Shown one piece after another: positions 1-7,631 of a DNA stretch of 35,432 bases; positions within the stretch are counted from its first letter, which is position 1, and every line of letters begins with the position of its first letter. The notes below the pieces were generated by a model. That model saw nothing but the letters and a program-made list of their open reading frames with translations. It was not told where the DNA came from and searched no databases. Origin of the DNA: an uncultured Parabacteroides sp. (GTDB lineage Bacteria > Bacteroidota > Bacteroidia > Bacteroidales > Tannerellaceae); contig CASFXH010000034.1 in assembly GCA_949298575.1 (NCBI GenBank), positions 1 through 35,432 on the forward strand. The letters run 5' to 3'. The translations under genes and the position numbers were made by a program.

Positions 1-2813
1 CTCCTCAACACATTTCCGCGGACAAGACAACAAATAAGGAATACATCCAGCCCTATTTGGTGCAATACAACGAGAGCTTTTTCGATTTCCTCGTGCGTGT
101 CATGAGCCGTTGCGGGGAGTTCTTTTTCTTCGAGGGCGGCAAGTTCCATTTCGGATGGGCGCCGAGCGGCAGTATCGCGATCGATAGCTACACCGCGATG
201 CGCTTCTCCCAGTCCATCCCTACCGCTTGGAAAGACGACACGATTGGCTACACGCATGATAATTATAATTACTTAGATGTAAGCAATGGTGAAAATTACA
301 AGGATCGTCCAAGGAACAGCAACAGTTCTTCCCTCAACGCGGATTCAGAGATCGCGAGCGACGAGAACCTCACGCCTATCCCACCCAAGAATAAGTACAC
401 CAGCATGGAAGAATTCGCCCTGATGCCCGGCGCGTTCATGGTATCGATGGTATCGGGCGCATTGAATGAGAAAACGATGACAGATATGCTTTCCTCTTTA
501 GCGCTCACGCAGGGCGCTGTCACCACGAGCAGCCTTTATTCCTCCTCCACGGCGAACGACGGATACGAGAAAAGTTTTTTCAAAGCGAAAGAGGGACAAA
601 ACGCGGCGGATTATGAGGAACGCATGGATGGTGAAAAAATCCATCTTTACAGCTCGACGGTCTCTTCGGAAACAGAGCCTTTCAGCATGGCTTTCTATGC
701 GGATATCGAGCGGAAGATGAAAGAAGTGGAACAAGGATGCGTTCGCATCGACTTGGGAGAGGCCTTCTATGCGGCACTCTCCTTGGGCGCGGAGGTTGCT
801 GTCGAAAGCACTCCCTATATCGTCGTTCGGATGGAAGGCGAGATTACGCCGGACACGGAATCTGTCCGGATCGAGGCGTTACCGAAAGCCTCTGATTCCG
901 CTTATTATCCTCCCCTTGCGCCTATCGGTCCGATCCGTACGGCGAGCGCACAACGGGCGTTCGTCGCGGCCAACAACGATCCGATGCGAATGAACCGTGT
1001 CCGTGTCCGCTTCCCGTGGCAGAAAGAGAGCGACGACCCCTCCCCGTGGATCCGGATCGCCCTCCCGATGGCCTCGGACAGTAGTGGGTTCAATTTCATT
1101 CCCGAGGTAGGCGACGAGGCCATCGTCAACTTCGAGAACGGGAACATCGAGAAGCCTTATGTGGAAGGTCTCCTTTACTCGGCAGACCGAAAACCGTCGT
1201 ACACGTACAAGAAAAACAACATGCGCTCGATCTCCTCTCGTAACGGCCACTCGATCATCTTTTACGACAACGATAAAGGTAGTGACGCGCTTCAAAGTCT
1301 CTCCCCCCTCTGGAGCACGATCAACAGTTTCGTGCCCGTGGCTAAGTTTGAAGGCTCGGAAAGCATGCAAAAAGCGACCGGAGGCATCGAGTTCACGGAC
1401 GAGTATGGCCTTTACTCCATCTCCATGTCGTCCAACAAGCGGACGATCTCCATCGATTCCCCGCTGGGGAGCGTAAGCATCAACGCTTTTACCGGCATCA
1501 CCATCAGCGCGCCCAATGGGAACATCAAGATTGAGGGCAAGAATATTGACATCGTAGCCGGAAACAACCTATCTATCAGCTCTGGTAATAATATCATTAA
1601 AGAATACTGGCCTCTCAAAGTGGAGAACAATATATTAGTAGGAACGAAAAGAATCTCTGAGGTCGGTGAAGACCTTCTCAGTTCCGTGGTCAGCGCGTTT
1701 TCTCCCATAGACATGAAATTGATACGTACCATTATGGAAACGTTCTTGCGCCCCATTGGCGGGACGATGCTCATCAAGTCCAACCGATACTTGCGATTGG
1801 AAGCCGGCAAGGGAACCGCGAATATATTGGGACGCGAATTCGTGAAACAAAGATGGATAAGCTCAGATTCCGTATCCGGAGCGTTCACGCATGATCGGGC
1901 AAAAAAGAATTTCCAAAATGTATTCACGGAAGAAATCACCAAAAACATAGACATTAACTCGTTGACGGCAGAAATTGACAGGTACTTTAATGAACATAAG
2001 AACCACCATCAGACTATAGATCAAATCAAAAACAATTATGATTGGGAAAAAGACGCTATTGTCAATACCACAATGTTCCAACAAACGACAACTTCAGATG
2101 ATATAATCACTCAGCAAAAAAAACCAAAATTCGAATTATGTGATATCGCGAAACAAATCTCCGCGAGAGCCAGATTTGAAGATTTGGCCAAGCACATTAA
2201 AGAAATAGGTTCCGCATTATCTAAAGAAGTCGAAAAGGCGGCAAAAGATAAGGTATGGAAGAATTTCTTGAATACATGCCCAAAGAACTTGAAAAAAGTA
2301 TTTGGCGACAATGAAATCAAGACATTGATGGATAACATAACAGATCCTGTCTATTTTCTGAACGGAAACACATACCGCGCCTACAATCAGGGGCTCACTC
2401 CCGATGTGGCGATTAAAAGGGAAATTATCCATAAGGCTCTTGTCATTCTTGTTAAAGAGCATAACAGCAAAAATCCTTTCCCGGTCACGTTACCAGGCGC
2501 GGACGGTTTGGATTACGCGGATGATCAAAGCTGGAGGGGTTGGGTTGATGGGATCACTATGGCGGTACAAACCGAGCCTCAAAGTATATCCACAACAGGA
2601 AGCAAGGTTAAAGAATTCTTCATGGAGGCCTGGGATATTGAAAATTGGATGGACCAATACGCTTGGGATTCAACCGATGACGGGAAAATCCTTATTTCGG
2701 AGAGGGAAGATGAGACGCTTCGTATCGATGACCAGGGCGTGTTGGCGCGGCACACCTATCAAGTCCCCGCTAATGAACTGAATACCTTGAAAGACAATCT
2801 CAAGGCAAATTAG
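1..2813 (+). CDS. vgrG: VgrG-family spike protein of a type VI-like secretion system (5' truncated)
   Basis: This is the spike trimer protein that caps the Hcp tube and carries effectors in type VI secretion. The frame is open from base 3 of the window, so the true start lies outside; the leucine codon at 57 is not a convincing start. From base 57, residues 1-285 match the gp27-like half (QYNESFFDFLVRVMSRCGEF resembles the VgrG 'QYxETDxxFLxRLxExxG' block). Residues about 290-385 form the gp5 OB domain (MNRVRVRFPWQ, PEVGDEAIVNFENG). Residues about 440-515 are short beta repeats ending in GNIKIEGKNIDIVAGNN, typical of the spike stalk. About 400 residues follow, mostly polar and helical, in noticeably more AT-rich DNA, and may be an effector or cargo-adaptor extension. 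The next two genes are co-directional and complete a spike cassette. The family call is firm; the role of the extension is unknown. Confidence 0.9.
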   Translation, partial: PQHISADKTTNKEYIQPYLVQYNESFFDFLVRVMSRCGEFFFFEGGKFHFGWAPSGSIAIDSYTAMRFSQSIPTAWKDDTIGYTHDNYNYLDVSNGENYKDRPRNSNSSSLNADSEIASDENLTPIPPKNKYTSMEEFALMPGAFMVSMVSGALNEKTMTDMLSSLALTQGAVTTSSLYSSSTANDGYEKSFFKAKEGQNAADYEERMDGEKIHLYSSTVSSETEPFSMAFYADIERKMKEVEQGCVRIDLGEAFYAALSLGAEVAVESTPYIVVRMEGEITPDTESVRIEALPKASDSAYYPPLAPIGPIRTASAQRAFVAANNDPMRMNRVRVRFPWQKESDDPSPWIRIALPMASDSSGFNFIPEVGDEAIVNFENGNIEKPYVEGLLYSADRKPSYTYKKNNMRSISSRNGHSIIFYDNDKGSDALQSLSPLWSTINSFVPVAKFEGSESMQKATGGIEFTDEYGLYSISMSSNKRTISIDSPLGSVSINAFTGITISAPNGNIKIEGKNIDIVAGNNLSISSGNNIIKEYWPLKVENNILVGTKRISEVGEDLLSSVVSAFSPIDMKLIRTIMETFLRPIGGTMLIKSNRYLRLEAGKGTANILGREFVKQRWISSDSVSGAFTHDRAKKNFQNVFTEEITKNIDINSLTAEIDRYFNEHKNHHQTIDQIKNNYDWEKDAIVNTTMFQQTTTSDDIITQQKKPKFELCDIAKQISARARFEDLAKHIKEIGSALSKEVEKAAKDKVWKNFLNTCPKNLKKVFGDNEIKTLMDNITDPVYFLNGNTYRAYNQGLTPDVAIKREIIHKALVILVKEHNSKNPFPVTLPGADGLDYADDQSWRGWVDGITMAVQTEPQSISTTGSKVKEFFMEAWDIENWMDQYAWDSTDDGKILISEREDETLRIDDQGVLARHTYQVPANELNTLKDNLKAN

Positions 2814-2861
2814 GAATCCTACAAGTCACGTTTTTTTAATAAATAAGGTAAGATTGGATCT

Positions 2862-4643
2862 ATGGATATTCTAGCAAAACAATTCGCCAACTGGCAAGCG
2901 GCGTTGGATGAATTCCAAAAAAATATAGAGAAAGACCTGAGCGAAATCCGGCAGCAAAAGGAGGAAGTCCAGCGAATGAAGGCCGATATCATAGACAAGC
3001 TTGACAAGAGCCGTTACCTTCGGGATGACAACCGGCTCATCCTTTCCGCTCCGGAGATCATTATCGGGAATGTCGACAAAAGCGGGCTGCTGAAAAACGG
3101 CGCGTCAAGAGTTATCATTCGCGGCAGCGACATCAACCTGGATGGGGTTGGCGCGAACGAGGGCGACATTGGCCGCATCGTAAGCCGGGCGGCAAGCATC
3201 CGCCAGATCGCGGTCGACCCGGGCAAGGATGGCGTAGAAGAAGTCGTGAAAGGGACTTCCGAAATCATCTCGCAAGCCCGAGCCGTCGTCTTGCGGGGTG
3301 AAAGCACCACGGAGAATTATTTCCCGAACGCCCACTTGGCGGCCTCCACCGGCATCCTGCTTTCGACAGACGGCTCGATCAGCCTCGACGCCACGCTGCC
3401 TTGCGATACGCTCAAGGACAAATTGGCCGCGGAAGAACAAAGCCTTTCCTCGTTCGTCAGCGACTTGAAGGCGAAAGCCAGCCAAGACAAGTCCAACGTC
3501 GCCAACCTCATCAAGCAACTGGACAAGCTGGCGGCCGAAGACACGCTCAACGACGACGCGACCGCCGCGAGGACTAATTATCTGGATATCGAGGACATCC
3601 ATACGGAGTTCCGCAAGCTCTCGAGCGACCTCTACCACACGATGACCCGCTATTTCGAAACCCTCTCCCGCCTCGCCGAGGCGAACCGCCAATTGAAATG
3701 CCTCAAGGAGCAAAAGGAAGAGGTGAGCAAGAGGCAGTCATCCTTCAAGGACAAAACGACAGATACCTTCATCTCGCTCCAAGCCGAGCGCGTCAACCTC
3801 ACCTCGATCGACGGCGATGGCAACCTGCGCGAAAACGACGACGCCGGTATCAGCCTGGCGGGCAAGAAGATCAGCCTCACCTCCTACGGCAACGACAGCG
3901 CGCTCATCCCGGAAGGCGGCATATTCATGGGCTCGCGAGAGGTAGAGATCAATACCGCCAACCCCAAGCTCTCCGGCGAGGACATCGACCTCCCCGCCGA
4001 GGGAAGCGTGCGGGTCGTCTCGAAAGACATTACGCTCGAATCTGTCGATTACGAATATAAGAGCAAGAAGACGCAAGAGAAGAGCCTGACCAAGGACGGC
4101 GCCTTTACCGTCCGGGCGGAGAAGATCAATCTCAACGCCACCGACACGGAAGGCAAGGCCACCGGCTCGATTGCCGCCAACGCCAAGGCCGTCGAGGTCA
4201 AGGCGATGGACGTGGACAAGGAGAAACGGACCGACAAGAGCTTGGCTTCGGGAAGTACCTTGCTCCTGCTGGCCGAGAAGGTATACGCCGGCTCGAAAGA
4301 TAAGAAGACCAAGAGCCAATCCGTCCAAATCGCCTCGGACAAGGTGGGCGTCTTCGGCGATACGACCGTCGAGTTGCAACAAGACAAGGCCATCCTCCAG
4401 TTGAGCGGTGGCGACGCCTCGCTCGCGGGCGGTAAGACGACCTTCTACGGCGACACGACCGCGCATGGCAAGGTGACCTTCAAGTCCGATGTCACCGCCG
4501 GCACCGTCGACATGAAGAACCTCAAGGTGCAGACCTCGTTCAAGACGCCCTACACGACCGAGGGCTTCGCCGCGCCCGGCGCTCCGTCGACCGCCAAGCT
4601 CGGCGCCAAGCTGAAAGAAGAGGAATTGAAATCAACCAAATAG
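2862..4643 (+). CDS. Coiled-coil and beta-repeat protein of the spike cassette, function unknown
   Basis: I do not recognise a named family. Residues 1-50 are a charged coiled coil (FQKNIEKDLSEIRQQKEEVQ). Residues about 58-180 alternate short beta strands (LILSAPEIIIGN, ASRVIIRGSDINLDG, ISQARAVVLRGES). Residues about 185-320 are a second long helical, coiled-coil region. Residues about 320-565 are again beta-strand repeats of VgrG-stalk character (FISLQAERVNLTSIDGDG, GKKISLTSYGND, FTVRAEKINLNATD, KVTFKSDVTAGTVDMKNLKV). There is no signal peptide or membrane segment, so it is probably cytosolic until secreted. It starts 48 bp after vgrG and ends 18 bp before the DUF4280 gene, so it is very likely co-transcribed. 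My inference is a trimeric spike extension, baseplate adaptor or effector carrier. A secreted effector is the alternative, but no catalytic motif is visible. Confidence 0.75.
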   Translation: MDILAKQFANWQAALDEFQKNIEKDLSEIRQQKEEVQRMKADIIDKLDKSRYLRDDNRLILSAPEIIIGNVDKSGLLKNGASRVIIRGSDINLDGVGANEGDIGRIVSRAASIRQIAVDPGKDGVEEVVKGTSEIISQARAVVLRGESTTENYFPNAHLAASTGILLSTDGSISLDATLPCDTLKDKLAAEEQSLSSFVSDLKAKASQDKSNVANLIKQLDKLAAEDTLNDDATAARTNYLDIEDIHTEFRKLSSDLYHTMTRYFETLSRLAEANRQLKCLKEQKEEVSKRQSSFKDKTTDTFISLQAERVNLTSIDGDGNLRENDDAGISLAGKKISLTSYGNDSALIPEGGIFMGSREVEINTANPKLSGEDIDLPAEGSVRVVSKDITLESVDYEYKSKKTQEKSLTKDGAFTVRAEKINLNATDTEGKATGSIAANAKAVEVKAMDVDKEKRTDKSLASGSTLLLLAEKVYAGSKDKKTKSQSVQIASDKVGVFGDTTVELQQDKAILQLSGGDASLAGGKTTFYGDTTAHGKVTFKSDVTAGTVDMKNLKVQTSFKTPYTTEGFAAPGAPSTAKLGAKLKEEELKSTK

Positions 4644-4661
4644 GAAGAAAGGAGAAAAAAT

Positions 4662-5051
4662 ATGCCCAAATACGTTTGCATGGGGGCGACATTGAAATGC
4701 ACTTTCGGGATGACGCCCTCCACCCTGATGGTCACGGTCCCCCTGCGGCCGATGATCCAGAACAAGCCGAAGGCCACCATCATGGATTTCGTCCCGCTGG
4801 CCAACATCCTGCCTTTCGGCATGTGCCAATCGCCGAGCAACCCCACGGTAGCCTCGGCGACCGCCGCCGCGATGGGCGTGCTGACGCCTATGCCTTGCGT
4901 CCCGGCCATCGTGGCTCCTTGGACGCCGGGCGGGAAAGAACTGATTACCAATATGCCCGCCTTGCTCGACAATTGCAAGCTGATGTGCATGTGGGGCGGA
5001 AACATCTCCATCACGATGCCCGGCCACACGTGCGATTCGCAAGGGAAATGA
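4662..5051 (+). CDS. DUF4280 PAAR-like spike-tip protein
   Basis: A 129-residue protein of the DUF4280 family, regarded as a PAAR-like cone that sharpens VgrG spikes in Bacteroidota secretion systems. Visible features are the MPKYVCMGATLKCTFG opening, repeated Cys residues (C6, C13 and later ones in FGMCQSP, MPCVPAI, DNCKLMCMWGG, GHTC) and the closing ISITMPGHTC. Gly/Pro-rich turns separate the short strands. The start follows a strong GAAAGGAG ribosome binding site 7 bp upstream. It is last in the vgrG cassette, matching the usual VgrG-then-PAAR order. No effector or immunity gene follows it on the plus strand; the next genes face the other way. Confidence in the family is high, and the cone role is inferred from the family. 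Confidence 0.9.
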   Translation: MPKYVCMGATLKCTFGMTPSTLMVTVPLRPMIQNKPKATIMDFVPLANILPFGMCQSPSNPTVASATAAAMGVLTPMPCVPAIVAPWTPGGKELITNMPALLDNCKLMCMWGGNISITMPGHTCDSQGK

Positions 5052-5081
5052 GCCCCCCGCCCCCGCGATCCGCGCCGCGGG

Positions 5082-5185
5082 CCACCTCCCGCACGACGGG
5101 AAACCACCTCCCGACCATCGGGAAGCCACCTCCCGACCATCGGGAAGGCACCTCCCGACCACCGGGAAGGCACCTCCCGTCGCCG
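5082..5185. repeat. 22-bp tandem palindromic array after the spike cassette
   Basis: Just over four head-to-tail copies of a 22-bp unit start at 5082, 5104, 5126, 5148 and 5170 (the last partial). Each full unit carries the dyad TCCCGA-CCA-TCGGGA or a close variant. The second and third units are identical; the others differ by a few substitutions. It lies between the end of the DUF4280 gene and the converging exported-protein genes, so it could fold in RNA as serial hairpins, but no T-run follows on the plus strand. Confidence 0.85.
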
Positions 5186-5245
5186 TTCGACGCGCCGCGA
5201 ATATAGAGAATAGATAAAAGGCACAAAACGTAAAGTATAAAAACG

Positions 5246-5265
5246 AAAAAGAGAGGACGCGCCTC
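5246..5265 (-). terminator. Weak candidate terminator for the small exported-protein genes
   Basis: On the minus strand a 4-bp GAGG/CCTC hairpin with a 5-nt loop is followed within 2 nt by a run of five T. It lies about 60 bp past the stop of the gene ending at 5322. The stem is short, so this is only a candidate. Confidence 0.3.
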
Positions 5266-5321
5266 CCGGCTCATCCCCTCATACTCTCTAACGATATGAT
5301 GACAAATACAGTTTGCCTGCC

Positions 5322-5717
5322 TTACTTCGCGTTGTCGGCCAGGTAGATCTCGTCCGCGATCATGCGGTTGGCCAACATGCGGTTGTTGTTGTTCGTGATG
5401 TTGAGCAACGTCACGTATTTGCGGTATTGCTCGGCCGTGAGGGCTTGCTTCATCAACTTCAGGTTGCCGTAGACCGCCTCGTAGAGCTTCTTCTCATGGT
5501 TCTTGTAGCCACAACGCGCGCTCTCGGCTTGTTTCTCCTGGAAATACTCGTTGATTCCGTTGACCTCCTCCACTTGGGCCGGCGTCAGGCACAGGTAATC
5601 GCTCAAACGAGAGAGGCTTACCTCAAACGGCTCGCGGCTTAAACCTGGCTTTTGAGCGAAAACGCTTGCCGAACCCATCAAACATACGGCCATCGCCGCC
5701 AAAACTAACTTTCTCAT
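5322..5717 (-). CDS. Small exported protein, paralogue of the upstream gene
   Basis: 131 residues of unknown function. Residues 1-21 form a clear signal peptide (MRKLVLAAMAVCLMGSASVFA, cleaved after AxA), so the product should be periplasmic or outer-membrane associated. The mature part is helical and polar with no cysteine pair or catalytic motif. It aligns with the neighbouring gene at 5815-6198 over GNLKLMKQAL..QYRKYV (there ANLKLMKKAL..QYDKYV), so the two arose by duplication. The 97-bp gap between them holds three copies of TAACCTAAA on the plus strand, one overlapping this start codon. The helical, charged make-up recalls Spy/CpxP-type periplasmic chaperones, but the LTxxQ motif is not convincingly present, so I do not assign that function. 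Confidence 0.8.
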   Translation of the reverse strand: MRKLVLAAMAVCLMGSASVFAQKPGLSREPFEVSLSRLSDYLCLTPAQVEEVNGINEYFQEKQAESARCGYKNHEKKLYEAVYGNLKLMKQALTAEQYRKYVTLLNITNNNNRMLANRMIADEIYLADNAK

Positions 5718-5775
5718 AACCTAAACCTTTTAAATCAAACCAATTAAATAACCTAAACTATAACAATAACCTAAA
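5717..5775 (-). repeat. Three copies of a TTTAGGTTA motif in the leader between two paralogous genes
   Basis: The 9-mer TAACCTAAA (TTTAGGTTA on the coding strand) occurs at 5717-5725, 5749-5757 and 5767-5775. A fourth copy lies at 6222-6230, in front of the other paralogue. The copies may be operators, leader elements or relics of the duplication. Confidence 0.55.
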
Positions 5776-5814
5776 ACAACTTTCGCCTCAGACAAAAGAC
5801 CTCTACCTTCACCT

Positions 5815-6198
5815 TTATTTATTGAGGTCAGCCAAATAGCTGTCCAGAAGCTGCTTGTTCGCGTGAACCTGGGCGTTCTCGCTCGTGACCTTGATCAGCG
5901 CCACGTACTTGTCGTACTGCTTTCCGTCGAGCGCCTTCTTCATCAACTTCAAGTTGGCCATGAGCGCGTTGTTCGCCCGGTCTTGCTTCTCGTTGTTGAA
6001 CATGGTCTCCGCGTTAACGGCTCCACCCAATTGTTGCTCGAAATAAGAATGGATCGCCGAGACTCTCTCCACCTGGTCGTCTCTCAGGCCAAGGTACTTG
6101 TTCAATTGGTCGAAACTCATCCCTTTCGTGTTCGGGTCTTGAGCGAACCCCATCGTCGCGACCAACAGGAACGCGACGGACATCATTAAACGTTTCAT
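5815..6198 (-). CDS. Small exported protein, paralogue of the downstream gene
   Basis: 127 residues of unknown function with a signal peptide at residues 1-19 (MKRLMMSVAFLLVATMGFA), so exported. The mature chain is helical and rich in Lys, Asn and Gln, and has the same core as its neighbour: a loop with LGLRDDQVERVSAIHSYF, then ANLKLMKKALDGKQYDKYVA. The start is supported by a purine-rich stretch (AGAGGAGAAAG) just upstream on the minus strand. The gene heads the pair and is preceded by a 242-bp gap holding a possible -7 box with one mismatch (TATCTTCG near 6280) and one TAACCTAAA motif. Both genes probably share a transcript. Confidence 0.8.
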   Translation of the reverse strand: MKRLMMSVAFLLVATMGFAQDPNTKGMSFDQLNKYLGLRDDQVERVSAIHSYFEQQLGGAVNAETMFNNEKQDRANNALMANLKLMKKALDGKQYDKYVALIKVTSENAQVHANKQLLDSYLADLNK

Positions 6199-6440
6199 TC
6201 TTCTTTCTCCTCTTTTAAATTTAACCTAAACATTCGGGGCCTCCCCTTACGGATCGTTCCCCTTTCTTTTTCTTTTCGACGCGAAGATATAGACATGTTA
6301 TAAAACATACTTCCTCGACACAGTTAAGAAACGCTAAACGATGACAGATTTGACCTTCATCAAAGCTTTGCCAAGCATTTTGCAATAGATATTACAGATA
6401 TGTAACAAATATGACAACAGGGCGGGCGGAAGAAGAACAC
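6199..6440. other. Intergenic region, leader of the exported-protein pair
   Basis: 242 bp between the MFS stop codon and the exported-protein start. It holds a C-rich stretch, the TAACCTAAA motif at 6222-6230 and a near-match -7 box (TATCTTCG on the minus strand). I see no gene in it and no strong terminator for the MFS operon. Confidence 0.5.
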
Positions 6441-7631
6441 TTAATCAATCACCTTATACCTATTATAGGAAGCGATCACGTAGCGGACGTAGACCACGAG
6501 GGAGGCCAGGCAGCAGAAGGCGCCGGCAAAGTAGGCGGCGGCCAGATTGGCGTGCGAGGCAATGTAGCCCGCCGAGAGCATCCCGATCCCCATCCCCAGG
6601 TCGAAGGCGGTCAGGTAGGTCGAGGTGGCCGTCCCGCGGAGGTGGTGCGGGGCGACGTTCACGAAGAGGCATTGGAAGGCGGGGACGCTGATCCCGAAGC
6701 CGATGCCGATCCCTAGCGCGGAGGCGAAATAGACGAAGGGCGTATGGAAAAGGGAGAACAGCAGGAACAAGCCGAAGAGAAGCGACAAGGAAGTCAGCGA
6801 GACCCGGTGGATCGCGCCATGATCGACCAGCCGCCCCGAGATCAGCCGGGCGGACCCTACGCCAATCGCCATGAAGATGAAGAAGTAGCCGGGGTTAGCC
6901 ACCTGGATCTCTTGCCCATAGAGCACTACGAAGGAGAGGAGCATCCCGTAGGGAATGGCCACCAGCGCGTAGGCCAGCGCCGCCGGCAAGGCCCGGACGA
7001 GGATGAACCGGTCCAGCGAGAAGGCCGGACGCGCCACCCGCTCCCGCTTCGGATAATGGATCGAGCTGACGGACAGGACACCCACCGCCGCGGCCACCAA
7101 CGCCACCCCCACCAGCGAGGAGAACCCCGCCCTCTCGTAGTAGCTCACCGCCAACAGCGGGGCGAGCGACATCGCCAAGTTGATCGTCAGCCCATAGAAC
7201 CCCATCCCCTCCCCGCGCCGCTCGGAGGGGATGATGTCGATCGTAATGGTGTTCCCCGAGACGGAGGTCAAGCCCATGAAGCCGCCCTGCAGGAAGCGCA
7301 CGACGATCATCGCCACCAGCGTCAACGCGAACCAGTAGCCTACGAACAGCGCCGCGAAGAGCGAGAACGCGAACAGGTAGAGCGGCTTCCGCGAGAAGCA
7401 ATCCACCAGGTAGCCCGAGAACGGACGGACGCAGAGGAGACCGATCGTATAGCCGGACATCACCAGCCCCACCTCTCTCGCCCCCAGCCCCATCCCCTCC
7501 GTGAGGTAGAGGGGCAACGTGGGCATAAGCAAGTAGTAAGCGAAATTCATGAGGAAATAGGAGACGCAGCACCGGATGAAATCGCGACTCCACAAGCTCC
7601 GCCGTATCATGCCCCGACCGTTCATGCCCAT
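6441..7631 (-). CDS. Major facilitator superfamily transporter
   Basis: A 396-residue inner-membrane MFS transporter with about twelve hydrophobic segments. The first is at residues 20-45 (FLMNFAYYLLMPTLPLYL), followed by the family loop between TM2 and TM3 (SGYLVDCFSRKPLYLF). The second half shows GRLVDHGAIHRV in the matching position. It resembles drug-efflux or sugar-efflux members, but the substrate cannot be read from sequence. Two starts are possible, at 7631 and 7625. The second forms an ATGA overlap with the stop of the ABC-F gene, so translation is probably coupled. It is the last gene of the HU-like/ABC-F/MFS operon. Confidence 0.88.
   Translation of the reverse strand: MGMNGRGMIRRSLWSRDFIRCCVSYFLMNFAYYLLMPTLPLYLTEGMGLGAREVGLVMSGYTIGLLCVRPFSGYLVDCFSRKPLYLFAFSLFAALFVGYWFALTLVAMIVVRFLQGGFMGLTSVSGNTITIDIIPSERRGEGMGFYGLTINLAMSLAPLLAVSYYERAGFSSLVGVALVAAAVGVLSVSSIHYPKRERVARPAFSLDRFILVRALPAALAYALVAIPYGMLLSFVVLYGQEIQVANPGYFFIFMAIGVGSARLISGRLVDHGAIHRVSLTSLSLLFGLFLLFSLFHTPFVYFASALGIGIGFGISVPAFQCLFVNVAPHHLRGTATSTYLTAFDLGMGIGMLSAGYIASHANLAAAYFAGAFCCLASLVVYVRYVIASYNRYKVID

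Noticed and set aside
5322-6198. Spy/CpxP assignment for the two small exported proteins
   Set aside because: Size, export and helical content fit, but the conserved LTxxQ pair is not clearly present and the shared core is different.
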